Source: Phytoseiulus persimilis (Eukaryota > Arthropoda > Arachnida > Mesostigmata > Phytoseiidae). From it: 64,000 bases of DNA. The position numbers and the translations under genes are program-made. The notes beneath the pieces are model-generated. The model searched no databases and was not told where the DNA came from. It saw nothing but the letters and a program-made list of their open reading frames with translations. Each line of letters opens with the position of its first letter. Position 1 is the first letter of the stretch. Below are positions 11,431 through 23,959 of the stretch, in pieces. The stretch is from NCBI GenBank assembly GCA_037576195.1, contig CM075101.1:45136001-45200000 (forward strand), in the 5' to 3' direction.

Positions 11431-13584
11431 ATGAAGGGACTCATATTATTCGCACTGGTGGGGGTGGTATCGGCGCAAGTCGAATTCGTGAGTAACGCGA
11501 TTCATCGGATCAGAAACCATTTCCCTCGTGTATCGAAAAATTTGAGTCATGAAGGATTGAGGAGCTTTTCCAATCTGTTGAGGGCCAGTTCCATGCGGGG
11601 TGCTAACGGCGGGTCATGTTCATCAACTAAGACGAGACTTATTTTGTGTTCGTGCAGATAAATGACGCGGTTGGCGACCTGAGCATACATTTGTTGAAGA
11701 GAGCAACCGATTGTGATGTTGGGAGCACGGTTTTTTCAGCGTACAGCATTTCAACCGCCCTCGGGATGTGTCTTCTGGGATCTGGAGGTTTGGAAGTTTC
11801 ACAGTTGGGAGTTATTCAGTGATCGGGAGATTTGCTTACCTCCCCAGTAGAAGATGCGGTGGACGGTGTTTCTCTGAGCTTTCGATGTTCCTCCGACGTG
11901 CCGTTCTGCATTTCTTTGCAGGTGAAACTTTTCTCAACATCAAAAAATGTCTTGGTCTGAATGCTGTCAACGTCAGCGTGATCCAGGACGGATTCAGCGA
12001 TAGCGTAACCGAAGTGAGATTCCCTCCCCCTCCTTCCCACTCTCGGGATGAGGAAGATCCAGAGACGATTTCCCGTTTATATTTTGTTTGTGACGTATTC
12101 CATAATCACCCCCACGCATCACGTGAAGTTTCACTCTTGTGAAGAGTAATGGTCGGCAGGTTTTCGATACGAATGAGGACCATAGATATTATTCGAAAAC
12201 ATTGTACGAGTACCAAATGAGGCTAATAGCGATTCATCTGCTCCTGAAGCTGACACCATTCGCGCATTCTGAAGAGATAAACCATGGATTCGTCATCAAT
12301 ACGGCAAATCGTTTATACATCAGCGAACGTTTCCCCCTGTCTGCTCACTACCTGCAGATGGTGAGGAATATCTTCCACGCCAAAGCCGCTTCAGTTGACT
12401 TCACTGGTGAGTATTCCCACCTTCAGGAGCAGCGAGAAGTTTCCCAACTTCCATCATCCTCACAGCGTTCCATGGGCGATCGGCAAATGTCCACGTGAAC
12501 ATCGGATCCGAGCACTGCGAAACCATTTCAGGCAATGGACGTGGCGTCCAAAACGAGATCAACTCGTTTGTCTCGAACCAGACACGCAAACTCATACCGA
12601 AGATCCTCGAGGAACCTCTACCCGCTTCAACCGTGATGACTTTGGTCAACGCTCTGTACTTCAAGGGACTCTGGAGGAAGAAAATGGAGAAACGGCCATC
12701 CGAGGAACGCTTCAACGCGCATCCAAAGTAGGGACCAAGCGGTCAAAGTTTGCTTCTTCGGATCGTATTCTCGTTTCTGTGGTCACTAGTAGTGTATAGT
12801 TCTGCTGCTAGAAAACTGCAACGAAGCCAGAGGAATGAGGAATCAATCGAATCAATTTTCACAGTGGAACCAACCAAAAGGCGGACTGGATCGGGATCGC
12901 GAAAAAAATGGAATATGTTTCTTCAGAAATACTGAAAGCACAGCTCGTAGAAGTTCCGTACAATCCCCGCGCGAAATCCTCAGTCAGAGCGTCGATGATT
13001 TTCATCCTGCCCGAAGAGGCGGCGACTTCGAAATTCAGAGAGTGGTTGGCGAATGAGGACTTCAACTGGGCGAACATCGTTGCTGCTATCAGGTCCATGA
13101 AACGAGTATCCGTGGACTTGACTCTGCCGAAACTCAAACTAGAGTCACACCTGTCGCTGAAGAAACTGCTCATCGATCTCGGAATGGACTTACCATTCAC
13201 GGCGAACGCCAACTTCACGGAGATGATCAACGAGCCCGCTACAAACCTAGCCTTGGACGACGTTCTCCACAGCGCGAAGGTTCGTGTGTCCGGATCGGCT
13301 CCAAACGGAAGGCACTTTGGCCTTCACGAGTCTGTCTAGGCAACGAGTCGCGAGAAGGTCGAGGAAGCGTTCATCGATAAGTTGTCTCTTTTCAGATGGA
13401 AGTCGACGAGTTTGGAACTGAGGCTGCTGCGGCAACGGCTGTGAGGGTCATGTACATGAGCATGCCAATACCCGTGGCACCAAAAGTCAACGTGACGCTC
13501 AATCGTTCGTTCGTAGCGATGATCATTCTCCGTCAAGGAGAAAGTGTTGTTCCCCTCTTCACTTCAGTGGTCAATAAACTCTGA
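11431..13584 (+). CDS. Secreted inhibitory serpin 1 (seven exons)
   Basis: Exons as I read them: 11431-11487, 11658-11787, 11922-12004, about 12250-12406, 12532-12727, 12865-13279 and 13396-13584, all with GT/AG borders and joining in frame to about 408 residues. Exon 1 is a signal peptide (MKGLILFALVGVVSAQ). Serpin landmarks are FSAYSISTALGMCLLGSG (helix A-B), TANRLYISERFPL, LVNALYFKGLW (strand 3A/helix F region), QLVEVPY and SMIFILP, and the C-terminal VPLFTSVVN. The reactive loop hinge is GTEAAAATA, with small residues as in inhibitory serpins. Counting from the hinge Gly as P15 puts Met at P1 and Ser at P1', as in alpha-1-antitrypsin, so an elastase-like target is possible. Exon 4 could also start at 12160; I prefer 12250 by alignment with serpin 2. 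It would be exported and trap serine proteases. Confidence 0.85.
13573..13578 (+). promoter_or_regulatory. AATAAA overlapping the last serpin 1 codons
   Basis: AATAAA encodes the Asn-Lys just before Leu-stop at the serpin 1 C-terminus. If used, cleavage would give a very short 3' UTR. Confidence 0.35.
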
Positions 13585-13599
13585 GGAAACTGCTTCATA

Positions 13600-16500
13600 T
13601 ATCCGAGAAGGTATTCTGAGAACAGTTCGAAACCAGACACAGAAACTATTGAATTCCATCCGGGATAGCCACTTTGCTGCAACCCGGGAATTTTTCGAGT
13701 AGTTGAAACGGAAATAGAAGTTTTCGAGGAAGAACAGAGACTCTTGGAGATTCTAGTCTCTCACAGTCAGTTTCCTTGCGATTCACCGCGTTTTTCAACC
13801 GCGGTTGCGAAGTGTCAATCCCTGGTCGACCGCGAACTGTGTTTATCCAATTAGTCTGCGACTCCAGTCCGAGCCTCCCCAGCGAACAACTTCAGTTGCC
13901 GTATGGTAAGATTCTGGGAACGCTGGGGACGCTGGCCTCTTTGGCCTGTGCACGTGATTCTTTGGCCGATGCATGAGAATATCTCCTCCTTCTATTCGAG
14001 GCTCGGAGCTCGATTTTGCTCGAAGCGCGATGCTGTTTGCCGCGTCAGAAGTCCTACGAAGCCAGGGCAAGAGAGTCGATCAAAGATCCACCAGCATGAG
14101 ACAATTTAGGGGTGCGCGTATCGGTACCGGAACCCATCGGAAATTGTTCAAGTTGTTTGAAGGTGCTACAGATGCTGACGTCGGCCGGTCAGACCCCTCG
14201 TGACCGCGGAGGCAGCGGATTCTCTGTGGGCGGGACGAATCACAAGGACGTCTACATCAGAATCTGGGGAAAACGATAGGCGATATCCATCAGCTCGGTA
14301 TCGGGAATTCCTGGATCCTCCTCAGAATCTGTGGTGACCTGTGAGGCCTTCCTTCCGAGATGACAGAAGCGGTAGGGACTCACAGCTGGAAGGGGCTGTG
14401 TAGCACCGGGGACACCCCCAGGATGAAGAAGCCGTTCATGAAGTCCCATGAACATATATAGACAATCCTCTCGGTTTCTATAACAGGGTTTCCGGGAGTA
14501 ACGCGTCGATGTTTTTTCCCAAAACCTTTGCTGGAAACTTCCGGAATCGAATCGTAGATAGCACCGCTCATGTGAAGCGGCAGCACTCAGTTTTGAGCCT
14601 CCTCGACGTTTGCTTCAGTCGTTTATCGATGCCTTGGAAGCCCCCCGTGATAGCCAATCTTCAGTCGAAGCTGCATTCCCGGAAAATGATACACAGTGGC
14701 TGGGGGCACTACCTTAACATTTCAGAGCTTCTTGGAGTAACCTCCTCAAGGGTCAGAGATCCCGAAATTCGGTGGGAGCGAATCTAGCCGAGCCATTCAG
14801 TTCTGCATAATAGTGATGCCTCTTCGAAGAGTGAAAGCTGACACTGGAGATCACCGAAGTTACAATATTAGAGTACATCAGAGCTTCGATTATAAGATAC
14901 CACATGTCGAATCCCATCGATACATGTGACCTGAGTCTTTAGAGCCGAGAAATGATACGATCGAGAATTGATGGTGTTAAGATATCTGAGAGAGGATATT
15001 TTCCACGTGGACCCACGTTATTCCACACGAAGCTGGGTGGAGTAGCGTAATCAACATGAGGCTTCACAAGCAAAAGCCTCGTGTCCTCGAGATTTCATCA
15101 CGCTGGCCTCATTCAACTCACACGAGTTCACAGCCATAATCTTGAGAGAAAGATTGAGTACTCACTGGGATGTCAGCTGCATGCGCGGTTCAGTAATCAC
15201 TCAGAATCCAGCTTATATTATTTACAGAATCCCAATGCTTCGTTCTCCCCGCAGAGCAGCCGTCTGTCCTCTGCAGCATTTTTTTTCTTCGCGGGGACAA
15301 GGATTAAAAATGCGTGATGCAGACCGAGCCACAGCCCCGCTCGGTACTTTGGGAGTCGCATACCCACTGGAAACCTAGTGTCTCCCCAACCTTCACTTCG
15401 GGTGAAGGTCCGCCACCCATGGCCGGAACTGCTCAACTGGGCGCTTTGATTCAACCAAATTTTCGCGGAATCCAGGTGTCCGAGAATCAGATCCCGATTA
15501 CTATCCAATAATAATAGCGATTTATTCGCGGATTTTCCGCAGTTCATAGTAACTCTTTAGCGATCTCGTTGATCGCTCTGTTCTCAAAGTATGTGCATTT
15601 TAGGATGTGATGGCGGGTAATTCCGTTTTCGCCGCAGTATTAACAGATACATTGCTCATTGCGTTCTACATGAAAGTCCTCTTTTGCTCCATCCAATGCT
15701 CAATGATATCGATAGGGGACGAAAAGTTCCATCGGATCCATATTCTGGTATTCTAGTACGGAACATCTGTAGGTTCTCATACGATGGCAGAAGCCTGGCT
15801 CAGAAACTTCTGTGGAACTCTTCAGTGTGGCCCTGAATCTCGAGTCGGCTTCACGTCTTCGATATCTTTGTTGACTCCTTTCCTCTTATCCCAAGGTCCA
15901 TGCTTTCCGTCAGAATCCCCGGTACGGTAGCCTCGTCAGATGCGCGTAGAGCTACACATCGAGATCCAACCTCAACCAAGGCTCAAGTGGACTTCCCTGT
16001 GTGATTTCACGATATTTCGATTTTTCTTCACAACAAACGGCGCCAATCAGATCGATGCTCTCTTGCGTGAGAACAATCTTGGTATTCACGCTTTAATCGT
16101 GGGCGAAACAAACGAAGCTATCGCAACGGTTTTCTTATTGTGATCATGAGCCCGACCCTATGGTAAAAAGATCTCAGGTCAACTCACTCTCGAACAATGA
16201 AAGAGCCAAACGACTGGTGAATATTCTCCAAACGATGGTCTGGGCCCCGCGAGAACTTGCTTCCTCCTTCTCATGTGGAACACTTCCGGGCCCGCGCACG
16301 CCCGGGGCTCGCCCCCATCTCCTGCACAATTATCCGCCGCATGCCGCACAATGCGCCGCACAACACACTCGCAATCCATCCATCGACACAAAATGGGCCC
16401 GATGCGGGGCCTCCGAAACCGACCAACAAGTGGTTCTGTAACGCGAGGAAGGAAAATACTCCCAGCAGGAATTCACCGTACGAGCAAGTCTCCACCTAAA

Positions 16501-17700
16501 CACTACAACGAAGGACCAGAGGAGGATATCCTAAGGCGATGGGAAATCGAAAACCAAAAATGATCTGTGAATACTAAACAATTCACCCCTGAAATGGAAG
16601 GGAACATATGTGTATATGTAAGATCGAAATGAATCAAAGTCAATCCAAATGCGGACAGTGGCGAGTTTCAGCCGATACACATTACGCCGACGCCCTTTCC
16701 ACTCCGAGGTCATTCAAGCTCAAAATGCAGGCAATATGTTTTGAGGACAGCCCGAGAGGGAACCACGAACTCGACCGGCTCGAACTTGGTATTGAGCGGC
16801 CAAGCTCCGGAGAAGCTCATGAATATTTGCAAGAGATATATTTCGGGCATGCTTCTAAAAACCCGAAATTCGATTTTTTTCTCACAACGCTCATTGAAAT
16901 CCCTCCCAACATAGTTGCAACCAAGTCATCACCATTTTCATGAAACGAGTCAAGAGAGGCACTGTTTTTTCTTCATTTCCGTCAGAAACGTCGGAAGCGG
17001 CGATATTCAATCAATTTGAGTTTTTAGCGCTGCTCTCCGAGTCTCTCTCGTGATCGACTGGTGAGGATGAGAGCGGCTCTGAGCTCTGGCCCGCGGGGAA
17101 TCCTACCTGATTACGGCCCTCGTCTTGTGCCAGCAGTCCGCCCGCTGACGCAAAAATTGTGCCTTGCTGGATGATTTTCCATTCCATATACCGTATTCCA
17201 AATTTCCATATTCCATATTTTTGCAGGTAGGGAGTCCGTCACTGGCAAAAGTTGCTCAAACGGTGAAGTTCCAGCACGTAACAGCTGCATCGAGGTTCTC
17301 CCAGCTCAAAGAGTGCCCATTTTCTTACGAGCGATACCCTGTCTGGGAGCCGTTGAGTGTGGTCAGGAATGTGACTGCTCCCTGCGACCTCTTGTAGCTG
17401 AACATCGCAGAACAGCGAACTCACGGTTCCGGGATTTAATTTCCCAGGCTAGGCGGATGGGAAGCTTGGCTCTCAGAACATTTCATCTAGCTGCCGGCGG
17501 AGATCGGAGAGCTCTCGGGAAAAGCTGCCTCCGCATTGCTATTCTCCACGATCGCCTTGATCGCATATATTATTTGAGCGCAACAAAGGCCTCATAAAAC
17601 TAGTTGTCAGAACCACCCGAGCGAGGGGAACGGTTGACGTTCAGCGATCGCACTTCCCTCAACATGTGGTGCGTGGAACTATCAGAGAGTTCACCTTCGG
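13600..17700. other. Intergenic between the two serpins
   Basis: There are no recognisable genes. Open frames at 14380-14590, 15218-15550 and 16160-16560 overlap on both strands and show no family motif. A basic frame near 16390-16500 faintly recalls a retroelement gag zinc-knuckle region but lacks the cysteines. Degenerate ATTCCATAT repeats sit at about 17178-17222. Confidence 0.4.
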
Positions 17701-17728
17701 CAGTGGCAACAGTACGTGTTCAGGAATC

Positions 17729-19893
17729 ATGCGGTGCGCATTCACGTTGACGTTGATCGTGGGCTCCTGCCTCGGGCAGCAGATCCTAGAGGTTCCTGTT
17801 TTGATTCACTCCTGAAAAGTCTATATCGTTTTCGGCAATCAACTATATACCGAACAAGTTCCTGTGAAAATCTCAAGGCGTGTAGTTACTAAGAGTGAGT
17901 CTACTCGCAGGTGAATGAGGCTATCGGATACTTCAGTGTCCGCATGTTGAAAATAACTCAGATGGGCGATGACAACTCCATCTTCTCAGCCTTCAGCATT
18001 TCTTCGGCAATGGGAATGTGTCTCCTAGGGGCGAAAGGTCGGTTTTGAGTATGTGGCGCTGAATGAGCCAGGTTTAGGATGAAACGTCCCTGATTCCTCT
18101 CGTTTTCGAGATCGCTCCGATTGCTGTCCCCTACTTCTCCAACCTTGGCTGGCCCTAGAGTGGGATTGATCCGAACTCAAGTATTTCGACTCGCCTCTGG
18201 GACCCAGTTTCAGTAGCCTAATCGAATGAAGATCCATCCACAAAACAGATCAGACGCAATCCCAAATACAACAGACCCTGGGTTTTGGAAACGCATCCCT
18301 GAGCGATATCCAAGAAGGCTACAAGCAGAGCTCCCGATCGGTACGACATAAGCATTCGAGTATTCAAACAAGTGCCCCAACCCCCTCCGACTAAGTCATC
18401 GATAAATTTCAGATTGCTGTTATGACCGGCAGTCCCGGCAGTGATGGGTTCGTTCTGTCGCAAGCGAACCGCCTCTACGCGAATAAATCACAGTCTCCGA
18501 GCGAGGAGTTTCAGCATGCCGTCGAAGATACTTTCGATGCCCAAGTTGAAGTGGTCGACTTCCGTGAGTACATAGTCTCCTGTTCATGAGCGTTTTTTCC
18601 GCGCTTGGTCTCGAAGCCAACGTGGACGCCTCGCTTCTTGAATGCACCCTCCTCCTGCAGAGAAGTGAGAGAGAGAGGAGTAATGGTATCGTCTTACTCA
18701 GTTGAGCAGGATGAAACCAGGAATGCGATCAACAAATTCGTCAAGAGACAAACGAGTGGCTTGATTCCTGAATTACTCGAAAAACCTCTCGACACTGGAA
18801 CAATTCTGGCTCTCGTGAACGCATTCTACTTCCGCGGTAGCTGGCAGAAACGTTTCGAGAGGGTCAACTTGACGATTCCTTTCAAAGGCGCTTCTAGGTC
18901 TGTAATCGAGGGGAAAAACTCTCCGGTGTACTCGACAATCATCTTGAGCTAGGATTACTGTTTGTTTTCCGGCTGAACCTCTCAGACAGCCCTCAGGCCC
19001 GGATCACCTTTCGGTATTGCTTCAGAAACACTCCCCATCGCCTCGCAAATCCCATTGCGGGCGGTGGGCTTGGGTTTTAAGATGGTTCAGGTTTAAATCC
19101 TCCTTTAACCACATAAGAAATTTCGTTGTCCCGGCCGGGGATCGAACTAGAATTACTAGAGCTCAATCAAAATTACCTTACAGCAGCGGTGCCGGGGCCC
19201 CACAGTGGATGAATGCCACTACCTCCTATAACAGCGGTCACTCCGATGCGATCGCAGCTACTCTCATTGAGATCCCTTATGTTGGCAACCCAAACACCAC
19301 CAATACAACTTCCATGGTTATCATCATGCCGGATTCTGAAAACATCACCAGCTGGCTCGGAACCCACGTCACCTGGGGGAAACTCGAAGGAGCCATCAGA
19401 GACCTTAATTCGACTTATATTCAGCTCACCATCCCGCAGTTCAGAGTCGAGTCTTCTTTTGACCTCGGGTCGATCTTGGCGGAGATGGGGATGTCTCTTG
19501 CGTTCACCACGGATGCTGATTTCGGGAACATGTACGACGATGCGGTCCTGGGGAGAAGCGTTCAGATCTCGAAGGTCATTCACAAGGCCAAGGTAGTATC
19601 ATTCGTGATCACCTAGTTCTCGAGTGCTCTCTCGCTCATTTATACCGAGTCGAAGTATCCGAGAGGTCAAGGAAGATCGATACTGAGCTTCAGGCTTCTC
19701 TCCATTTCAGATAACCGTGGACGAAAAGGGAACTGAGGCCGCAGCGGCATCCGCTGTTGCAATCGAGCCATCCTCCGTGGTCGAAGGCCCAGTGAAGACC
19801 CTGATCATTGATCGCCCCTTTTTGGCTCTCGTGGTTCTCGAGGGCAGTGGGAGCCGGGTCCCGTTGTTCACATGTGTGATCAGCAAAGTGTGA
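17729..19893 (+). CDS. Secreted inhibitory serpin 2 (seven exons)
   Basis: Exons: 17729-17791, 17911-18037, 18249-18340, 18413-18563, 18702-18897, 19184-19592 and 19711-19893, with GT/AG borders, giving about 406 residues. Exon 1 is a signal peptide (MRCAFTLTLIVGSCLG). Landmarks: FSAFSISSAMGMCLLGAK, QANRLYANKS, LALVNAFYFRGSW, TLIEIPYVG, SMVIIMP, VPLFTCVISKV. The hinge is EKGTEAAAASA, fitting an inhibitor. Standard counting places a Pro-Ser-Ser segment at P2-P1', so its target should differ from that of serpin 1. All six intron phases (0,1,0,1,2,0) match serpin 1 and exon 5 is 196 bases in both, so the two genes are tandem duplicates. Intron 5 carries dispersed repeats. Several Asn-X-Thr/Ser sites suggest glycosylation. 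Confidence 0.87.
18966..19060. repeat. Dispersed repeat, copy 1 (inside serpin 2 intron 5)
   Basis: About 95 bases beginning GTTTTCCGGCTGAACCTCTC and ending CGCAAATCCCATTGCGG match the segment at 53321-53423 almost throughout, apart from an indel of a few bases. The shared sequence marks a transposed or copied unit. Confidence 0.75.
19060..19165 (-). repeat. Possible tRNA-derived SINE or tRNA-like B box
   Basis: On the minus strand AGTTCGATCCCCGGCCGGGA looks like a pol III B box with its flanking T-stem, as in tRNA-derived SINEs. A second B-box-like stretch on the plus strand (GGTTCAGGTTTAAATCC) lies nearby. No full tRNA cloverleaf is visible. Confidence 0.35.
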
Positions 19894-19911
19894 GCACCCG
19901 TGTTTGTTTGC

Positions 19912-19917
19912 AATAAA
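19912..19917 (+). promoter_or_regulatory. Polyadenylation signal of serpin 2
   Basis: AATAAA lies 18 bases after the stop codon, followed by a T- and C-rich stretch. Confidence 0.55.
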
Positions 19918-19919
19918 TT

Positions 19920-22290
19920 CTCCGATGCTTCAGGATCCTCTCCTTTTGAGCCCTCACAGGTCGAGAATTTTTTCGCCATTGAACGATTGCTGGCTCTGCC
20001 AAGACAGGGAAAACTTTTGGCCTTGTGGATAAGAACTTTGTGGTCGGCTGGAAAACGCGTTCAGCTTGATGGTTCTCCAGGTCGATACGTGAGAATTGAA
20101 TTCCGAAGCGTGAGACAGCTCATTCCTAATACCTCTGAGATCTGCCGAAAACAGGAGATTTATGGAAATGTGCCACTTCGCATCTCGGCTCTATATGTGC
20201 TGCTCCGTTCTCATATACTGTTGTCATGTTAACGTGTCGACTACGTCTAGCGGAAGCAAATGGAAACCAGCAGAAACGAGCTGGAAGATTGGAAACTATC
20301 CACGCTCAGCTCGTATGAAGAAAGGGGGAGGCTGCAGGAAGAGCTAGAGGATCCCGGATGGGGATCCTTCAAATCAGCAAGGTTGTTGAGATAACTCCAG
20401 AAATGTGAGAAGAATTGATTTCTCTTGAGGAAGACAGCGAAATTCTCGCAGGATAGTCACTCTGACTGGCACGCCGACTCGACACGCAAGTACAACTGAC
20501 GGGAAGACAGAACATGATCAGCTATGGCCTGCCGAGACGGAGGGTTCGGGTAAGGAGAGTTCAAGAAGGATTCGTGAGCGCAGTTCTCTCATAATGCGGT
20601 TGCAGGGAGAGTTGCTCCTGGCTGACAAGCAGAAACAGAAAAACTGTGGCAGGGTCGTCACACAGTTTGAATGCAGGAACATATTTTTACAATAAGGACC
20701 GGTCGGAATGAGTTATCCCGCAGCAGGGGATTGCCACCTCCTCGTCGCAGCGGGCACAAAAACGGAGGACCTCCGAAAATCATGAGAGACAGGGGTTTGC
20801 ACTTCAGAGAGCCGCGAGGAAATCCCATGAACGAGCCTCTCAGCGGGGAGTTCGACAAACCAAGAACGAGAACGCCTACAGCCAGCAACTCCGAGGACTA
20901 TTCGTTATCAAAATAGACGATATAATGACATCATCGCAGATAGAAACTTATGAAAGCAATCATAACACAATCATGATTATCGAATAATATGTGATGTGTA
21001 TGGCCAGCTCTGGGTAACTCGGGAGCGTGCCGGTCGGAGCAGAAGTCGAGACGAAAACTCGACCAGAAGGAGGTCCTCTTCGGCGACCTATCCCCCTCAA
21101 AATAACAGAGAAGAAAAAGACGCTAAGGCCCCGGACGCTGATAGTATCAGCGCCGGAGCGCCCCGGAACAACTCAGCGTTTTGCGCTCCTGAAATTCGCA
21201 GAGACTGTAGGGGCTCAACGGCGCTCCTTTGGGGGAGATTAAGGTGGATGGGACAAAGAGTTCAGTCGCGACCCTGCTGTTCGCCCGGCTATCGGAGCGA
21301 CAGCGTCCTTCGAGCCGTTCGGATAGCCATCCGACCTCTCTGGTTCCTGAGTGCCGAGTGCGCCCACGCTGGAGCCGCATACATTGCCGCCGACCCCTCG
21401 ACCGAAGCCAGTAGGCGTCGCTGAGTCACATCGAATTTCGTTATCTGACCGGACAAGTAAAGACAACGGATCGGGTGAATAAATGTCAGCAATTCTCTTC
21501 ATGATCTGCAACACAGAGGACGGGGGAGAACCCGAGCTCATCGTTCCCGCAAAAAACGCAAGCGTCGTGTTCCGCGGAGATGGCTACATGATGTTCGGGA
21601 TCAACGGAAGATGAGCAGCTAAGCCGATGAAGGAGAGAGATACGGAAGAAGGATAGGAGAGAAGCCCGAGTAGAAGATTTACAATCGCCAAGCGATGGAA
21701 AATATTTCAGATCAGCCTCTGCGGTTGTCGCTGGACTGAGAAGTTCGGTGAGAACTTCTCTCGAGCTCGAAATGTCTCGAGCCCGATATCTGGCGGCTAT
21801 AGCCGGGGTCGGCGGAATTCCGGGGGCATCAAATTTCCGGTCAGAGTTTTTCAGCCTTCCCAGTCCAAGTCCGTCCCCCTGTAGTGTTGAGGTATGAAAG
21901 GGCAACAGTGCTGACATTGTATTTGGGCTGTCACAGGGCAACCTTTTGGAGGTCAGAGCAATCCATCTCCGATTCCCGTCAGTTTTTCTGACCGGTATAG
22001 TTAGGTAGGTTTCGGATCGGCAGAAAGCTAACCTCAGATGTGAGAGAAGAGCTTGAAGAACGATGCGACCAATTGCTGATTCGGATCCGAGGAGCTGTAT
22101 CGCACAGTCATTGAAGTCGTCGTGGTTGCGTCGTGAAATGGATGCAGCCGCTCCACAGCCCAGCTGGCTGGCTTCAGCCCTCTTCTGTCATATGTTTCAG
22201 AGCCCCCATCCGGTTCGGTTGAGCGTTCGCGCCTATGGCCAGTTATCACATCACGTACGTCTGAACGCATACACTCATATCTGGACCCTA
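19920..22290. other. No recognisable gene
   Basis: Overlapping short frames occur on both strands (for example near 20996-21420 and 21486-21940), with no family motif and no splice-consistent pairing that I trust. Confidence 0.4.
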
Positions 22291-22298
22291 GAAGTTTA

Positions 22299-22375
22299 GG
22301 TGCTTTCTCGGGATTATCCCTCCATTGCTCTGAAGCAATCCCAGGTTATCAATGGAATCATTTCGAGAGGTCACC
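22299..22375. repeat. 77-bp foldback mini-element, copy 1
   Basis: The ends are inverted: GGTGCTTTCTCGGGATTATC pairs imperfectly with the reverse complement of the right end (CAATGGAATCATTTCGAGAG). The same 77-bp unit is at 35799-35875 with about the same length and palindromic layout. Confidence 0.65.
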
Positions 22376-22483
22376 CGTACTTCCAGACTCTCCTCATATC
22401 ATAGCAGCCTGTTCCAGTCGTATGTCCGCCGGAAACTCGAGATCCTGATGTGGCTGTATTGCTGAAAGACGCTTGGGAATCAG

Positions 22484-22780
22484 ATCACGGACGACGAGAC
22501 CTCCGGGCTCACGGATTCCAGTAGGAAGCGCAAGGGCACCATTGTCGTGGCCATCGCTCTCGGTGATGATATCTTCAGAACGGAACAGAGCGCTCCTCCG
22601 GTCCAGTCTCGTCTAGGCTCGTTGGACAAGAATCGCGCGGCTATGACGGAAGTACTCCACGACTTCAATGCCCGAAGAATGGGATGGCCTCTCGATCGCC
22701 GGCGGGTCTCAATTATGCGTGGCAGTATCTTCGATCGAACGGCCATCTTTCCCGAACATTTCATCTCAGTTATCGTTCAG
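22484..22780 (+). CDS. Putative internal exon of an unknown gene
   Basis: An open frame of exactly 99 codons is bounded by CAG at its start and by GTGAAG after CAG at its end, so it is a phase 0-0 exon. It begins ITDDETSG, carries a basic SSRKRKG, then a hydrophobic TIVVAIALGDDIF strand and a mixed C-terminal half ending FISVIVQ. The family is not recognised and I found no convincing neighbouring exons. A chance ORF is possible. Confidence 0.3.
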
Positions 22781-22821
22781 GTGAAGTTTCATTCCATCAT
22801 CGATCGGAGTAGAAGCGTGCA

Positions 22822-23734
22822 TCCCTAAGCCAAACGAGTCAATGTCGGGCTGAAATTCTGGATCCTCTGCGCCCTGGTTGAATCTGTGTTTAGACAACCG
22901 CATTTCTCGGAGCAGTTTTTGATGACTGACTCCGGTGTCTCTCCACAGGCTGCTCTTGTGTACAACACGACGTCAAGGATCGCGATTCTCATGTCTTTCA
23001 TATACTCGTCTTGATCGAGATCCATTCGAGGGAAGACGAGTCTCATCAGTTCTCAACGATGCGCGCACTCAGGTGAACGGATCACTTCTTGGTTAATCAT
23101 TTGCTGAACCGAAGTCCTGCCGCCGAGAAAGGAATACGGCTCAATATAGGAGGATTGAACGTTTCTGAGCTTGCCGAGACACTTGTCTGACGACGAAAAT
23201 ATTCAGCGATTTCGTGTGATATATCTTTGTTAATGCTCTTCTCCCAGCCGACGAGGAGCTATGAAGTGATCCAGCTTGAGTTGTCCATTCCTCAACCAGA
23301 AATCTGAGTGTGGTTCTTGCACATCTGTCGATAGAGAGCAGAGCAAGCTGGACGATGCCCATCATGTTCGCATCCACGGTCACACCTCGCAATCTGCTTG
23401 ATTTCTTGCGCTTTATTCACAGAACACGTCTCTGAGATGGTGCTCGGCCTCCTGCTCAACCAGGTGGTGCTGCGAGTTCCAGTTGCTCTACATCTCTTCC
23501 TGCAGAACTTCCCAGGATTAGTGGACATGCGATAACTCATGCTCGTCTCGGCGCTGTGGAAGCTTAGCTCAACCGTGTACAAGAATGGAGAAATCCATCC
23601 AGATGGATGTAACAGCCTTTCTCGGTGACGAACGATCCTGAGATCTTCTCTCTGTCGAGGAGAAAAAAAAAAGATTTGAGAAGAAAATCACAGAAACAGA
23701 GAATGTAAATACCGGCTATTTGTAGAACATTCAT
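22822..23734 (-). CDS. Possible cysteine-rich secreted protein, multi-exon
   Basis: On the minus strand an ATG at 23734 opens a hydrophobic leader (MNVLQIAGIYILCFCDFLL). Downstream open segments carry regularly spaced Cys: GCYIHLDGFLHSCTR, then KFCRKRCRATG and CDRGCEHDGHRPACSALYRQ, then NCSEKCGCLNTD. Acceptor-like CTCCTCGACAG and CTTCCACAG precede two of these segments. The pattern resembles small secreted disulphide-rich proteins, but exon borders and phase are not settled and I recognise no family. Confidence 0.28.
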
Positions 23735-23959
23735 GGCACCGCAGTCGTAGAACGGTGACACAGATGCCCCGAAACGAGCAGAATCCGCATGGGAACAAGA
23801 AAAGACTGCCCGTTCCGAGCACTTTAACCTCCACAAGATGATATCAGAAAACCAGCGCAGAATATGGCGTAGCCTGCGTCGAACTTTCAACATCGGCTGG
23901 AAATCGTGACCGGGGATTTCGGTATAGGACGGGAATGATGAGATCATCTGTTGTGAGTT

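Noticed and set aside
16160-16563. Basic frame resembling a retroelement gag zinc-knuckle region
   Set aside because: The expected cysteines are missing and no pol follows.
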